A DNA stretch of 63,166 bases from Pontiellaceae bacterium B1224 (GCA_029432815.1 JAROBA010000034.1:1-63166); one strand, 5' to 3'; counted from the first letter of the stretch, positions 53,421 through 63,082 are shown. Notes: generated by a model from the sequence alone, not told the origin. Numbers and translations: made by a program.

Positions 53421-54905
53421 CTAGCCAACAAGTGCGAGCAGCACCCCGGCCGCAACCGCGGAACCGATTACCCCGGCCACATTCGGGCCCATGGCATGCA
53501 TGAGCAGGAAGTTCTGCGGGTTGTCTTCGAGACCCACTTTATTAGCAACACGAGCCGCCATCGGAACGGCGGAAACACCGGCGGAACCAATCAGCGGGTT
53601 CACTTTGTCTTTGCTCAGCTTATTCATCAGTTTCGCCAGCAGGAGTCCCGCTGCGGTGCCGATGACAAAGGCCCCCAGACCCAAGGCCAGAATACCGAGC
53701 GTCTGAACGTTCAAGAATTTCTCAGCAGCCAGCTTGGAGCCAACGGCCAGACCAAGCATGATGGTGACAATGTTGATGAGCGCATTCTGCGCGGTATCGG
53801 AAAGACGATCCACCACGGCGGATTCTTTCATCAGATTACCGAGCATGAGCATACCGATCAGCGGCGTGGCCGAAGGTAGCAGCAACAGGCAGAGCACGAG
53901 TACCAGCAGCGGGAAGACAATCTTCTCGGTTTTGGAAACGTGACGCAACTGTTTCATTTCGATGCAGCGCTCTTCTTTGGTGGTCAGCGCACGCATAATC
54001 GGCGGCTGAATGATCGGCACCAGCGCCATGTAGGAGTAGGCCGCAACGGCGATCGCTCCTAACAGGTTCGGCGAGAGTCGCGACGCCAGGAAGATGGCGG
54101 TCGGTCCGTCAGCACCGCCAATGATACCAATTGCAGCAGCGTCTTCGATGGTGAACAGTCCACCCATGGCCATTGCACCCAGCAGGGCAATGAAGATCCC
54201 GAACTGTGCAGCGGCGCCGAGCAGTGCGGTTTTCGGATTGGCCAGCAGCGGACCGAAGTCGGTCATCGCGCCCACGCCCATAAAGATGAGCAGCGGGAAT
54301 ACGCCGGACTCAACACCCACGGTGTAGAAATAATACAGGAAACCGCCCGGTTGCCCCGGCATAGGACCTGCGGAAATTCCAGCCATTGGAATATTCGTCA
54401 GGATGGCACCGAAGCCGATCGGCAGCAGCAGCAAAGGCTCGAAACCTTTTTTAATGGCCAGGAAGATCAGCAGCAGACCTACCAGGATCATCACAAACTG
54501 TCCCGCCCCTTCAGGCAGCGAGGCCGGAGCCACATAGCCTGCGGCTTCTGCTTCTTCAACCTGAAGCGTCAGCTCTTCAAGCAACTCGTCACTCACCCCG
54601 TGTGCTTTATGGATCTGCTCCATGGCACCGTGGAAATGACCTGCGGAAATTTCCGCTTCAATCGTTTTGATGAGTGCAGCCTGATAGGCCTCGGCTTTTT
54701 CTTCTTTGCTCTGAGGATTGAAGAAGCGGTAGATTCCGGTTTCCCGGCCCAGCTTCTGGAATCCTTTTGCAATGGAAATATGACTTTCGTGAGCACCTTC
54801 AACTTTCGCGCCGTCCGCCGCGCAACAGGCGTCTTCCGCCTGCACCTGAGCGGCTCCGCCGATGAAGGCGGCAGCAAGAAGGCTCATGGTTATGAATTTC
54901 TTCAT
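53421..54905 (-). CDS. oadB: Oxaloacetate decarboxylase beta subunit (sodium pump), with N-terminal extension
   Basis: The integral membrane subunit that decarboxylates carboxybiotin while exporting sodium. From residue about 135 the normal OadB/GcdB fold appears ([38 protein letters not shown] and [17 protein letters not shown]). The protein is 494 aa because of a signal peptide ([17 protein letters not shown]) and a soluble segment at 24-130 with a CC pair and helices ([18 protein letters not shown]). A palindrome at 54377-54391 encodes PMAGI. It follows oadA on the same strand. Confidence 0.94.
   Translation of the reverse strand: MKKFITMSLLAAAFIGGAAQVQAEDACCAADGAKVEGAHESHISIAKGFQKLGRETGIYRFFNPQSKEEKAEAYQAALIKTIEAEISAGHFHGAMEQIHKAHGVSDELLEELTLQVEEAEAAGYVAPASLPEGAGQFVMILVGLLLIFLAIKKGFEPLLLLPIGFGAILTNIPMAGISAGPMPGQPGGFLYYFYTVGVESGVFPLLIFMGVGAMTDFGPLLANPKTALLGAAAQFGIFIALLGAMAMGGLFTIEDAAAIGIIGGADGPTAIFLASRLSPNLLGAIAVAAYSYMALVPIIQPPIMRALTTKEERCIEMKQLRHVSKTEKIVFPLLVLVLCLLLLPSATPLIGMLMLGNLMKESAVVDRLSDTAQNALINIVTIMLGLAVGSKLAAEKFLNVQTLGILALGLGAFVIGTAAGLLLAKLMNKLSKDKVNPLIGSAGVSAVPMAARVANKVGLEDNPQNFLLMHAMGPNVAGVIGSAVAAGVLLALVG
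54377..54391. repeat. TTCCA-N5-TGGAA palindrome, spacer GCCAT
   Basis: Exact arms in oadB, encoding PMAGI on the minus strand. Confidence 0.9.
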
Positions 54906-54935
54906 GGTGTAAATTCTCCGTTCGCTGTTGCGATC

Positions 54936-56744
54936 TTAGTTGATGGATGCCATGGCTTCACCGGCAGTAACCTGTGCGCCGGCTTCAGCTGCGATGGAGG
55001 AAATGGTTCCGCCGGCAGCGGCCTTCACTTCAACTTCCATCTTCATGGCTTCAACAATGAAGAGCACGTCGCCTTCATTCACCGCATCACCCACGCTTAC
55101 GAGCACTTTGATTACTTTTGCATTCATCGGAGCAGCCACTTCAATAGAATCAGCAGATTCGTGAGCAACGGTAGCCGTACCGGCAGTTTCAACACCGTCT
55201 TCAACACCGATGTCGTAGGATTTTCCGTTGATGATGGCTTTATCGCCGCTGACTTCAACCGCAAACTTTTTGCCGTTCACAGAAACGGTATAACCGCCGT
55301 CGCCGCCCGCAGCTGCAGCCGGAGCCGCCGGAGTCAGAGCGCCTTTACGAACGCCGTTGATTTCCACTTTGCCGAGCAGGAAGTCGATACCCTTCTGTTT
55401 GCAGGCACCGGCGATAAAGATGTTTTCATCCGTTTCTTCGATGCTGTTTTCTTTGAGCATGGCTTTTGCAGCGTCAATCCCTTTGTTCGGATCGCGGTCG
55501 TTGATGTCGACCGGGTTTTCAGTGGTCGGTTCCAGCTCGAGCTTTTCAGAAGCAATTTTAACGATTTCGGGATCGGGAGCGACCGGAGTCTTACCGAAGT
55601 ATCCGAGAACCATTTTACCGTAGCCTTCAGCAATCTTTTCCCATGGGCCGAAGATGACGTTATTGAACGCCTGCTGGAAGTAGAACTGGGAAACCGGCGT
55701 TACAGAAGTACCGAATCCGCCGCGGCGAACCACTTCGCCCATGGCGTGGATGCAGTCTTCGTATTTGTCCATCATGTTGTTGTCGCGCATCATCTGCGTG
55801 TTGGCCGTCAGCGCGCCGCCCGGCATGGGAGACCACGGGATCATCGGTTCAACAGACTTCGCTTCCGGCGGCATCATGTAGTCAGCCATGCAGTCTTTGA
55901 AGACAGACTCTGCATGCATCATTTTATCGATATCGATGTCGAGCTCGAAATCTTCGCCGCGCAAGGCGTGCCACAGGGTCGCCACGTCGGGCTGACAGGT
56001 TCCGCCCGAGGCCGGAGCCATGGAGCAGTCGACCTGATCCGCACCGGCTTTAATCGCCGCAATGTAACCGACGGTACCGACACCGGCCGTTTCGTGGGAG
56101 TGGAAAACAATTTTGCAGTCAGCCGGCAGAAGTTTACGGGCCATCTTGATGGTTTCGTATACTTTCTTCGGAGCAGAAGTACCGGAAGCATCTTTAAAGC
56201 AAACGCTGGTGAAAGGAATCTGTGCATCGAGGATGCCCTGAAGCGTCTTCTGGTAGAACTCAACCGTGTGAGCGCCTTCGCATCCGGGAGGCAGCTCCAT
56301 CATGGTCACACACACTTCATGGTTAAGGCCATGATTGGTGATGGACTTACCGGAGTCGATCAGGTTATTGACGTCGTTGAGTGCATCGAAGTTACGGATG
56401 GTGGTAATACCATGCTTCTTGAACATTTTCGCGTGCAGATCGATCATATCGCGGGACTGGGAATCCAAACCAACCACGTTGATACCGCGGGCGAGGGTCT
56501 GCAGGTCGGCATCCGGACCGGCCGCTACACGGAACTTGTCCATCATGTCGAAGGCGGACTCGTTGCAATAGAAGAAGGGAGCCTGGAAACGGGCGCCGCC
56601 GCCTGCTTCGAAGTGAGTCTGCCCTGCCTCAACACAGGCCTTAACAGCCGGAAGGAAGTCTTCAGTAAGTACGCGGGCACCGTAAACCGACTGGAAGCCG
56701 TCACGGAACGCGGTGTTCATGATATGAATTGTTTTCTTAGCCAC
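54936..56744 (-). CDS. oadA: Oxaloacetate decarboxylase alpha subunit
   Basis: The 602-aa biotin-dependent carboxyltransferase subunit. The HMGL-like TIM barrel includes the metal motif in NTAFRDGFQSVYGARV near residue 11 and the FHSHETAGVGTVGYIAAIKA block near 213-232; a central PYC/OADA domain follows. A C-terminal biotinyl domain carries the acceptor lysine in VEAMKMEVEV. The start is GTG, with AGGAG upstream. The operon order is oadG, oadA, oadB. It could also serve as part of a related decarboxylase such as for methylmalonyl-CoA, but sequence features favour oxaloacetate. Confidence 0.94.
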   Translation of the reverse strand: MAKKTIHIMNTAFRDGFQSVYGARVLTEDFLPAVKACVEAGQTHFEAGGGARFQAPFFYCNESAFDMMDKFRVAAGPDADLQTLARGINVVGLDSQSRDMIDLHAKMFKKHGITTIRNFDALNDVNNLIDSGKSITNHGLNHEVCVTMMELPPGCEGAHTVEFYQKTLQGILDAQIPFTSVCFKDASGTSAPKKVYETIKMARKLLPADCKIVFHSHETAGVGTVGYIAAIKAGADQVDCSMAPASGGTCQPDVATLWHALRGEDFELDIDIDKMMHAESVFKDCMADYMMPPEAKSVEPMIPWSPMPGGALTANTQMMRDNNMMDKYEDCIHAMGEVVRRGGFGTSVTPVSQFYFQQAFNNVIFGPWEKIAEGYGKMVLGYFGKTPVAPDPEIVKIASEKLELEPTTENPVDINDRDPNKGIDAAKAMLKENSIEETDENIFIAGACKQKGIDFLLGKVEINGVRKGALTPAAPAAAAGGDGGYTVSVNGKKFAVEVSGDKAIINGKSYDIGVEDGVETAGTATVAHESADSIEVAAPMNAKVIKVLVSVGDAVNEGDVLFIVEAMKMEVEVKAAAGGTISSIAAEAGAQVTAGEAMASIN

Positions 56745-56780
56745 GATTTTTCTCCTGGTTATATTTATAAAGTAAAGGGG

Positions 56781-57020
56781 TTAACCGCGCTTGGCGCGAA
56801 TGGCCGCAAGGGCAACAGCGATTTCAGCAGACGGATCAACAGCCGCCGGTGCTTTTTTCGGGGCCGCTTTTTGCTCTTCAGGGAAGAGGTGCGCAAATTT
56901 GCTGAAGAATACGGCCGAGCTGCTCATTGCTACGATCAGCAGAACGAGGAAGGCAAATACGGTAGCCATACCGATTACCATCAGAGTTACGCCTTGCATC
57001 AGAAGTTCCATCTTTTCCAT
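56781..57020 (-). CDS. oadG: Oxaloacetate decarboxylase gamma subunit
   Basis: A 79-aa small subunit that joins OadA to OadB. It has one membrane helix (TLMVIGMATVFAFLVLLIVA) and a basic Ala/Pro-rich C terminus (KKAPAAVDPSAEIAVALAAI). It is the first gene of the oad operon. The divergent birA gene starts 126 bases away on the other strand. Confidence 0.85.
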   Translation of the reverse strand: MEKMELLMQGVTLMVIGMATVFAFLVLLIVAMSSSAVFFSKFAHLFPEEQKAAPKKAPAAVDPSAEIAVALAAIRAKRG

Positions 57021-57145
57021 CTCCTTGGTTTTGGTAAAATGAGCGGCATGTATACGTAATTTGTCATTGCATGCCTAGTGAAAAACGGGCTTTTTATTAG
57101 CGTTTCAGTTAATAAAACCCAATCTAAATAAAGGACTAATAACGA

Positions 57146-57877
57146 ATGACTTTTGAAGTTCAGTGGCATGACCGGCTCGGTTCCACAAATGCTTATATGA
57201 AGGAGCAGTTTATCCAGGGATTGAAAATCGGAAATGGGACCGTTTTTGCAACTCGCGAACAGACTGCGGGTCGGGGCCGTTCAGACCGGAAGTGGCTGTC
57301 GGCCCCCGACACCAACCTTTGCTTTTCCTTATTTGTAGCAACCTCCTGCGCTCTCATCGATGTCCCTTCCCTCACCATGGCCATCGCGCTGGCCGTGACA
57401 GACACGCTCAACTCGTTAAATATTCCCGCCGCACCGAAATGGCCGAACGATGTACTCGTCGGCAACAAAAAAATCTGCGGCATCCTCTCCGAACGCGTTG
57501 AGCGCAAGATAGTTCCAAAGGCTGGAATCATTGCCGGAATCGGGCTGAATGTAAATATGACCTCTGAAGAAGCGGATACGATTGACCGCCCGGCCACCTC
57601 GATGCTGATTGAATCCGGCAAAGCCTGCGATATTTTCCAAACCCTGGAAAACCTCTTCCAACCTTTGGAATACTGGACCGGCGAATGGCAGAACGGCGGT
57701 TTTCCCAACCTTCGGAAACGCTGGACCGAAAAGGCCGGGCCCATTGGAAAACCCATCACCGTGCACGACGGAACAGTTAAAAAGAGTGGCACGCTCGCTG
57801 GCTTCGGCAATCATGGCGAGCTGCACCTGCAAACCGCAACAGGCCTCGAAACCATCTGGTCCGGAGACGTTTCATGA
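57146..57877 (+). CDS. birA: Biotin-[acetyl-CoA-carboxylase] ligase BirA
   Basis: A 243-aa biotin ligase of the type without an N-terminal DNA-binding domain. Catalytic blocks are QTAGRGRSDRKWLSAPDTNL with the GRGR loop near residues 46-49, KWPNDVLVGNKKICGIL near 98-114, and GIGLNVNM near 132. It is divergent to oadGAB, whose alpha subunit needs biotin. It carries three exact TTCCA palindromes: 57513-57527 (PKAGI), 57635-57649 (FQTLE) and 57656-57670 (FQPLE), the last two 21 bases apart. Confidence 0.94.
   Translation: MTFEVQWHDRLGSTNAYMKEQFIQGLKIGNGTVFATREQTAGRGRSDRKWLSAPDTNLCFSLFVATSCALIDVPSLTMAIALAVTDTLNSLNIPAAPKWPNDVLVGNKKICGILSERVERKIVPKAGIIAGIGLNVNMTSEEADTIDRPATSMLIESGKACDIFQTLENLFQPLEYWTGEWQNGGFPNLRKRWTEKAGPIGKPITVHDGTVKKSGTLAGFGNHGELHLQTATGLETIWSGDVS
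57513..57527. repeat. TTCCA-N5-TGGAA palindrome, spacer AAGGC
   Basis: Exact arms in birA, encoding PKAGI. Confidence 0.9.
57635..57649. repeat. TTCCA-N5-TGGAA palindrome, spacer AACCC
   Basis: Exact arms in birA, encoding FQTLE. Confidence 0.9.
57656..57670. repeat. TTCCA-N5-TGGAA palindrome, spacer ACCTT
   Basis: Exact arms in birA, encoding FQPLE, starting 21 bases after the previous copy. Confidence 0.9.
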
Positions 57878-58398
57878 ACAGTATAATCCATTTAGGCAGA
57901 AAAATTGAACGGCAAAAAAATCTCCGCCGGAATGGATATTTCTGCCTTAAAATATTTCTGCCCATAATATGCCTCGTCCTGAGCGGGTGCGCGACGGGGA
58001 GCCGGCGGTATCGGGTTCCAAAAAACCAGAAACCGGAAATCGTGCATATGGAAACGACCGGCTATTGCAAATGCGGTAAATGCTGCGGCTGGAAACGCAA
58101 CTGGAAATTCCAGCCAGTGGTGGCCTATGGGCCGAATAAAGGAGAACCTAAAGCCGTTGGCATCACCGCCGCCGGCACCGTAGCCGACTGGGGCACCATT
58201 GCCGCCGACACGCGCTACTATCCGTTTGGCACCATTATGTATATCCCGAACTATGGATGGGGCCGCGTGGAAGATATCGGCGGTGCGATTAAAGGTATGC
58301 ACATCGATCTGTTTTTTCCGTCCCATAAAAAGGCCCTCAAATGGGGGCGGGAATGGAAAACGGTCAAAATCTGGAAACCGCAAAAAAACAACCGCTGA
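57874..58398 (+). CDS. 3D-domain lipoprotein
   Basis: A 174-aa lipoprotein with lipobox LVLSGCATGS (Cys near residue 40). The C-terminal two thirds is a 3D (Asp-Asp-Asp) domain like that in MltA and the resuscitation-factor-like proteins: VADWGTIAADTRYYPFGTIM, GWGRVEDIGGAIKGMHIDLF and FPSHKKALKWG, with the catalytic Asp residues. A conserved CKCGKCC cluster precedes it. Such proteins cleave peptidoglycan. The start overlaps the birA stop (ATGA), so the two are cotranslated. Confidence 0.85.
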   Translation: MNSIIHLGRKIERQKNLRRNGYFCLKIFLPIICLVLSGCATGSRRYRVPKNQKPEIVHMETTGYCKCGKCCGWKRNWKFQPVVAYGPNKGEPKAVGITAAGTVADWGTIAADTRYYPFGTIMYIPNYGWGRVEDIGGAIKGMHIDLFFPSHKKALKWGREWKTVKIWKPQKNNR

Positions 58399-58472
58399 TC
58401 CGATCACAAATCTTTTCTTTGAACCTGATTTCAAGTATACTATCTCCGAACACAGCAACATGAAGGTGAAAT

Positions 58473-60752
58473 ATGAAGCCCACACAGTCTATCGTATTCA
58501 TCCACACACGAATGAAGATCGCGCTTGCAATCTGTGCCTGTTGCCTGGCGTCGGTCCATGCCACACTGGAGGTGAACAGCCTTGCCGACACCGCCTCGCC
58601 CCCGGAGGGAACGGTTACGCTCCGCTCTGCGCTGGCACGGGCAGCGGCAGATGAACCCATTATTTTTGCTCCGGCCCTCGACGGGGAAGTCATTTCGCTG
58701 TCCATCGTGGCCGAGGAACACACCGTATTATTCGGGGAAGTCATGCTTTTCGATTACGTCAATAATATCTCGGAGCTTATTGGATACTACGAGCGCGATT
58801 ACGGACGCTCTGCGCTTTACTCGACGAAGCATGTAAACATTGATGCCTCCGCCCTGCCCCACGGAATCACCATCGCGTGGGGCGGCGGAGATGTCGATCC
58901 GGCCCGCGTGCTGGCCGTACGCGGAAATTTGACGATGAAAAACGTCTCGGTGACCGGAGGCCGAAGCGTGGCCGAAACGATCCCGGAGCCTTCCGGCGAA
59001 TATCCCCAACTCTCCACCCGCGCACGCGGCGGCGGCCTGGCCGTTTGGGGCGTCGCCACGCTGGAGCATTGCCGATTATTCGACAACACGTGCATCATGC
59101 CCTCAACGGTATACGACCCGGGTCGAGACACCGGTGTCTTCGGAGGAGGCATCTATGCCGATATCGTGTATATCAGCGACTGCATCATCAGCGGGAACTC
59201 GCTCTCCGGTGCGGGCGTTTCGGGGGGCGGCGTTTTTTCGGTGGGAGGAGCGCACGCTTCGCCGGAAACCGCGCGAATCGAACGGACGACCGTCACCGGA
59301 AACCGGATCGATGGAATTTATGCCTACGGAGCCGGGGTCTATTCCGATGGCGGCGGCATCGGCAACCTGAAAACCTTCGAACTGGAAAACTGTACCATTG
59401 CCGGGAACCGGGTCGGTGTAAGCGGCCCGTCGTTTCTTTACGGCTCGGGCTACTGGCGGGGTGGCGGGGTTTACATGTCGAACGGATATCTTATAATTCG
59501 CAGCTGCACCATTGTTGAAAACGAAGTGCACGGCGTACCGCGAACCAATGAACTGGGCAAACCCAACCTGGCCGGCGGCGTTGCGGCCACGATTGGCAAT
59601 GCACACGCGGTTGAAAGCATGACCATCGGACAGTCGATCATAACCGGAAATACCGTGCACGAATCCACCGGCCGCGTTTATAACCACGATATTTTCACGG
59701 GCTCTCTTTTCGAGTTTTTCAGCGAAGGCCATAATCGGTTGGGCGTTATTGACTTCAGCCAAATGCTGGTTCCGGTCGGATATTATTCCTGGTGGTCACT
59801 TTGCAGGAAACATTATCCGAAACAAAATGATCAGAACGGAGTAAACATCACAAACGTCCTCGATCTTGCGGAAGGCATCGCCCACTCACACGATATTCTT
59901 TCCACGGGCGTGAATGCATCCAACGCCGTTGCGCTGTTTTATTTACCGAAAGGCTCTGCGATCGAACAAGTTCCTGAAAACAGCTACACCATTGAAAACA
60001 CAACCGCGCAATACCATCTGTCCGGCTCCTCCGACAATTTTCCGGAAATCATGCTGGGCCGTCTGGAACAGCTCTACGGGATCACAAATTTCGCAAGTTC
60101 ATTCACGGTCGATTTCGAAAACTTTCTGTCTACGGTCGATATCGATGAGGAGACGGAAGGTAACCAGCCCTACGTCGATCCCGGTGAAACGCCCATTCTC
60201 ACCCTGGCCGCTACAAAATGGTTCTACGTCAACCAAATCTGGCCGTCAAAGCTCTACAACTATCCCTACATCGAGTTCTGGCATCGGCTCGACATCGCAT
60301 TGCAAAATGAAAACATACCCGGTATGGGCCCTGAGCTGCTGGGCGATGATGCCTGGCTGGCATTGTTTGATGCCGGTCAACTGGAAGAAAACACCTCCTT
60401 TACCATGTCCATGAAAACCGAAACCTATGAAGTCGCACCCACATTGCTGGATCAGACCGGTGCGGAACGTCCCGCCGATGAGCAGGCCGACATCGGCGCC
60501 ATGGAAGCCCCGCATTACATACCGCCCCCACCCTGGCTGGACGGCATTGAACTTGACGGAACTAATATCGTCCTGCACTGGAACGGCGCCACGAACCGCT
60601 CCTTCACGCTATGGGCGGCAACCAGCCTTTTGGATCCCGACTGGAATTCGGTCGAATCCGGCCTCACGAATAATATCCCTGTCATCGTTCAGCCCGTACA
60701 AGCGCCCCAAAGCGGACAATTCTTTAAAATAGAAATGGATCCGCTGCCATAA
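58473..60752 (+). CDS. Secreted right-handed beta-helix protein
   Basis: A 759-aa secreted protein. After a signal peptide (LAICACCLASVHATLEV) the sequence has the choice-of-anchor Q-type pattern: VNSLADTASPPEGTVTLRSA, then many Gly-rich NxxVxGN and CxIxGNxxxG rungs (such as HCRLFDNTCIMPSTVYDPG, NCTIAGNRVGVSG) typical of right-handed parallel beta-helices, and a C-terminal short beta module ending DGIELDGTNIVLHWNGATNR. It probably sits on the surface and may bind or cleave polysaccharide. Start 58473 has AAGGTGAAAT before it. No anchor signal was recognised. Confidence 0.75.
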   Translation: MKPTQSIVFIHTRMKIALAICACCLASVHATLEVNSLADTASPPEGTVTLRSALARAAADEPIIFAPALDGEVISLSIVAEEHTVLFGEVMLFDYVNNISELIGYYERDYGRSALYSTKHVNIDASALPHGITIAWGGGDVDPARVLAVRGNLTMKNVSVTGGRSVAETIPEPSGEYPQLSTRARGGGLAVWGVATLEHCRLFDNTCIMPSTVYDPGRDTGVFGGGIYADIVYISDCIISGNSLSGAGVSGGGVFSVGGAHASPETARIERTTVTGNRIDGIYAYGAGVYSDGGGIGNLKTFELENCTIAGNRVGVSGPSFLYGSGYWRGGGVYMSNGYLIIRSCTIVENEVHGVPRTNELGKPNLAGGVAATIGNAHAVESMTIGQSIITGNTVHESTGRVYNHDIFTGSLFEFFSEGHNRLGVIDFSQMLVPVGYYSWWSLCRKHYPKQNDQNGVNITNVLDLAEGIAHSHDILSTGVNASNAVALFYLPKGSAIEQVPENSYTIENTTAQYHLSGSSDNFPEIMLGRLEQLYGITNFASSFTVDFENFLSTVDIDEETEGNQPYVDPGETPILTLAATKWFYVNQIWPSKLYNYPYIEFWHRLDIALQNENIPGMGPELLGDDAWLALFDAGQLEENTSFTMSMKTETYEVAPTLLDQTGAERPADEQADIGAMEAPHYIPPPPWLDGIELDGTNIVLHWNGATNRSFTLWAATSLLDPDWNSVESGLTNNIPVIVQPVQAPQSGQFFKIEMDPLP

Positions 60753-60884
60753 TCCGGGTGATTGCCTTTTCTGAGCAGCTCGTTCGCTGCTTATCGGACA
60801 GCAGGAACCTCTTAAATTAGTTCCAGTTCTTTGCTGAATTTAACGGCAACCGGTCTATAGTAGCGCGTTTTTCGAGGAAATTTT

Positions 60885-61280
60885 ATGGGCACACCACGTT
60901 TAGTTAGAGTTAATGAATTGCTGAAACGCGAAATTGCGGAAGATCTTTACCGTAATTTTTCCGGCTCGGATTTCGATTCCGCTGCCATCACGGTCACGCG
61001 CGTTGAATGCGCACCGGATCTGCGCGATGCCAATGTATTCATCTCCATCTTCGGGCATGAAGACAATCGCGAAGGTATGATTGACTATCTGAACCGCCAC
61101 CGGCAGGAAATCATCCGTCTGATGGTTAAACGCGTGAAACTGAAATACACGCCCCGCCTGCACTTTGTGCTGGATGAATCGCTGGAGGGCGGCGACAATA
61201 TTCTCGCCATGCTGGCCGAAATGGAACGCGAAAACCCGGAAGCTTTCAAGGACGACGAAAAGACCGATGAGAAATCGTAG
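60885..61280 (+). CDS. rbfA: 30S ribosome-binding factor RbfA
   Basis: A 131-aa 16S rRNA maturation factor with a KH-like fold. Signature blocks are RLVRVNELLKREIAEDLYR, VTRVECAPDLRDANVFISIF and RLHFVLDESLEGGDNIL. GAGGAAATTTT precedes the ATG. It overlaps the truB start by 14 bases; infB, usually just upstream, is not here, and a beta-helix protein gene takes its place. Confidence 0.94.
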   Translation: MGTPRLVRVNELLKREIAEDLYRNFSGSDFDSAAITVTRVECAPDLRDANVFISIFGHEDNREGMIDYLNRHRQEIIRLMVKRVKLKYTPRLHFVLDESLEGGDNILAMLAEMERENPEAFKDDEKTDEKS

Positions 61281-61995
61281 AAAACGCGCGCCCGACCCCT
61301 ACGATGGTATCCTGCTTGTTGACAAACCGACCGACTGGACCTCGCACGATGTGGTTGCAAAAATACGCAACAATTTCAAGCTGAGCAAATGCGGCCACGG
61401 CGGCACCCTCGACCCGCTCGCCACCGGCCTGTTGGTTCTGCTGATTGGAAAAGGCACCAAGCTTTCCGACCGCATCATGAACGGGGATAAAGTCTATGAA
61501 GGCACGTTGCATCTGGGCATCACCACCAACTCGCAGGATGCCGACGGCGAGATCCTCGAGGAAAAGGATGCATCCCATATCACCCGCAAAATGGTCGAAG
61601 AAGTGATCAAAGCTAAATTCATGGGCCCGATCGAACAGATTCCGCCCATGGTATCCGCCATTAAAAAGGATGGCGTTCCGCTTTATAAAATGGCGCGGAA
61701 AGGCCAGGAGATCGAACGCGATCCCCGTAAAATTGAAATCTTCGAGTTCGAAGTCACCGGCTTCGAAAATCCGCTGGTTCAATTCCGGGTTAAAAGCACC
61801 AAAGGCACCTACGTCCGTACCCTCGCCCACGACATCGGCAACGAGCTCGGCGTCGGCGGCAGTCTCGATGCCCTGCGCCGCACCGGCTCCGGCCCTCTCT
61901 CCATCGAGATGGCGCACACTATGGAAGAGATCCTCGCATGCGATAAGGAAACGCTTGAAGAAAAAATGATTCTGCTTTCAGATATGATTAAATAG
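61267..61995 (+). CDS. truB: tRNA pseudouridine(55) synthase TruB
   Basis: A 242-aa enzyme that makes pseudouridine 55 in tRNA. The catalytic Asp is in GHGGTLDPLATGLLV near residues 40-54; YEGTLHLGITTNSQDADGEI and GTYVRTLAHDIGNELG are other family blocks. The start 61267 overlaps rbfA; a longer frame from 61165 would translate rbfA sequence out of frame and is rejected. No PUA domain follows, giving the shorter form. Confidence 0.96.
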   Translation: MRNRRKRAPDPYDGILLVDKPTDWTSHDVVAKIRNNFKLSKCGHGGTLDPLATGLLVLLIGKGTKLSDRIMNGDKVYEGTLHLGITTNSQDADGEILEEKDASHITRKMVEEVIKAKFMGPIEQIPPMVSAIKKDGVPLYKMARKGQEIERDPRKIEIFEFEVTGFENPLVQFRVKSTKGTYVRTLAHDIGNELGVGGSLDALRRTGSGPLSIEMAHTMEEILACDKETLEEKMILLSDMIK

Positions 61996-61997
61996 AG

Positions 61998-62082
61998 GAA
62001 TGACGAATGAATCGTGAAACGTGATACCAGCCCTCACTGCAAAGTGAATATCCATCACGTTTCATGTTTCACGCATCACGAA
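61998..62082. repeat. Direct-inverted intergenic repeat before ribF
   Basis: GAATGACGAATGAATCGTGAAACGTGAT is followed, after some 25 bases, by an inverted counterpart ATCACGTTTCATGTTTCACG and CATCACGAAATC. Its words resemble those of the 17305 and 50407 repeats (AATCGTGAAA). It may form a hairpin between truB and ribF. Confidence 0.45.
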
Positions 62083-62085
62083 ATC

Positions 62086-63018
62086 ATGAAAATTATCCAC
62101 GCATTGGAAGAGTTTCACGAAACCGACGTACCGGTCATTCTGGCGGCCGGCTGCTTCGACGGACTGCACATCGGCCATACGGCGGTCATTCAGAAAGCCA
62201 TTGAACGCGCACGGGAAATCAACGGCGAAGCGTGGGTTTTCACGTTCGACCCCCACCCTGCCAAAGTTCTGATGCCCGACCGTGCGCCACCGCTCATTTT
62301 TACCACCGACCAGCAATCGCTTCACCTTCAGGAAATGGGTGTCGACGGCTGTATTCTGCAGCCCTTTACGCTCGATTTCATGAAACAGGAGCCATTGGAC
62401 TTCTTCGAAAACCTCTGCACCTGCATTCCGCACCTCGCCGGTATCTCCGTCGGTGAAGACTGGTCGTTCGGGCGCAACCGCGCCGGTAATGCGGCATTGC
62501 TCACCAAACTGTGCGGTGAACGCGATATGTATTTTTCCGCCCACCCCGAGGTAAAATGGAATGACAAACGGGTGTCCAGCACCCGCATTCGCGAAGCCAT
62601 TAAACTCGGCCAGATAGATGATGTAAACGGCATGCTCGGCCGCCCGGTTTCAACTATTGGAAAAGTGGAACACGGCGAAAAGATTGGCCGCAAGCTGGGC
62701 TATCCCACCGCCAACATTGACCCGGAAAACGATATGCTGCCGCCGCGCGGCATCTATGCAGCAAAACTGCGGGTGGGACATCAATCTTACAATGCGGCGG
62801 CCTACATCGGCCACCGCGGCACCTTCCACGAAAACAAGCCTCAGGTGCTGGAAGTTCATCTGCTCGATAAGTCAGAAATCGACCTCTACGACCAGCATGT
62901 GGAAGTCAGCTATCTGAAATACATTCGCGGCGATGAAGTCTTCAAGGATGCCGAAAAGCTCAAAGCCCAGATCGCCACCGATCTAAACGAGATCCGTAAC
63001 GTGCTGAACCCGAAATAA
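62086..63018 (+). CDS. ribF: Bifunctional riboflavin kinase/FAD synthetase
   Basis: A 310-aa enzyme making FMN and FAD. The nucleotidyltransferase half has GCFDGLHIGHTAVIQKA with the HIGH-type motif near residues 22-32, and SVGEDWSFGRNRAG with SSTRIREAI for the later motif. The riboflavin kinase half holds the KLGYPTANI motif near residue 203. Start 62086 (MKIIHALEEF) is preferred to the earlier frame from 62014, which lies in a repeat. It completes the rbfA-truB-ribF block. Confidence 0.96.
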   Translation: MKIIHALEEFHETDVPVILAAGCFDGLHIGHTAVIQKAIERAREINGEAWVFTFDPHPAKVLMPDRAPPLIFTTDQQSLHLQEMGVDGCILQPFTLDFMKQEPLDFFENLCTCIPHLAGISVGEDWSFGRNRAGNAALLTKLCGERDMYFSAHPEVKWNDKRVSSTRIREAIKLGQIDDVNGMLGRPVSTIGKVEHGEKIGRKLGYPTANIDPENDMLPPRGIYAAKLRVGHQSYNAAAYIGHRGTFHENKPQVLEVHLLDKSEIDLYDQHVEVSYLKYIRGDEVFKDAEKLKAQIATDLNEIRNVLNPK

Positions 63019-63082
63019 AGAAAAACACCCGAACAACACCAGCGTACAGTTGGTTTGATTTGTCACTTCACTAATACCATCT

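Noticed and set aside
54351-57059. A 902-codon open frame on the plus strand across the oad operon
   Set aside because: It is the antisense shadow of oadG, oadA and oadB, whose families are clear on the minus strand; the long frame results from codon bias.
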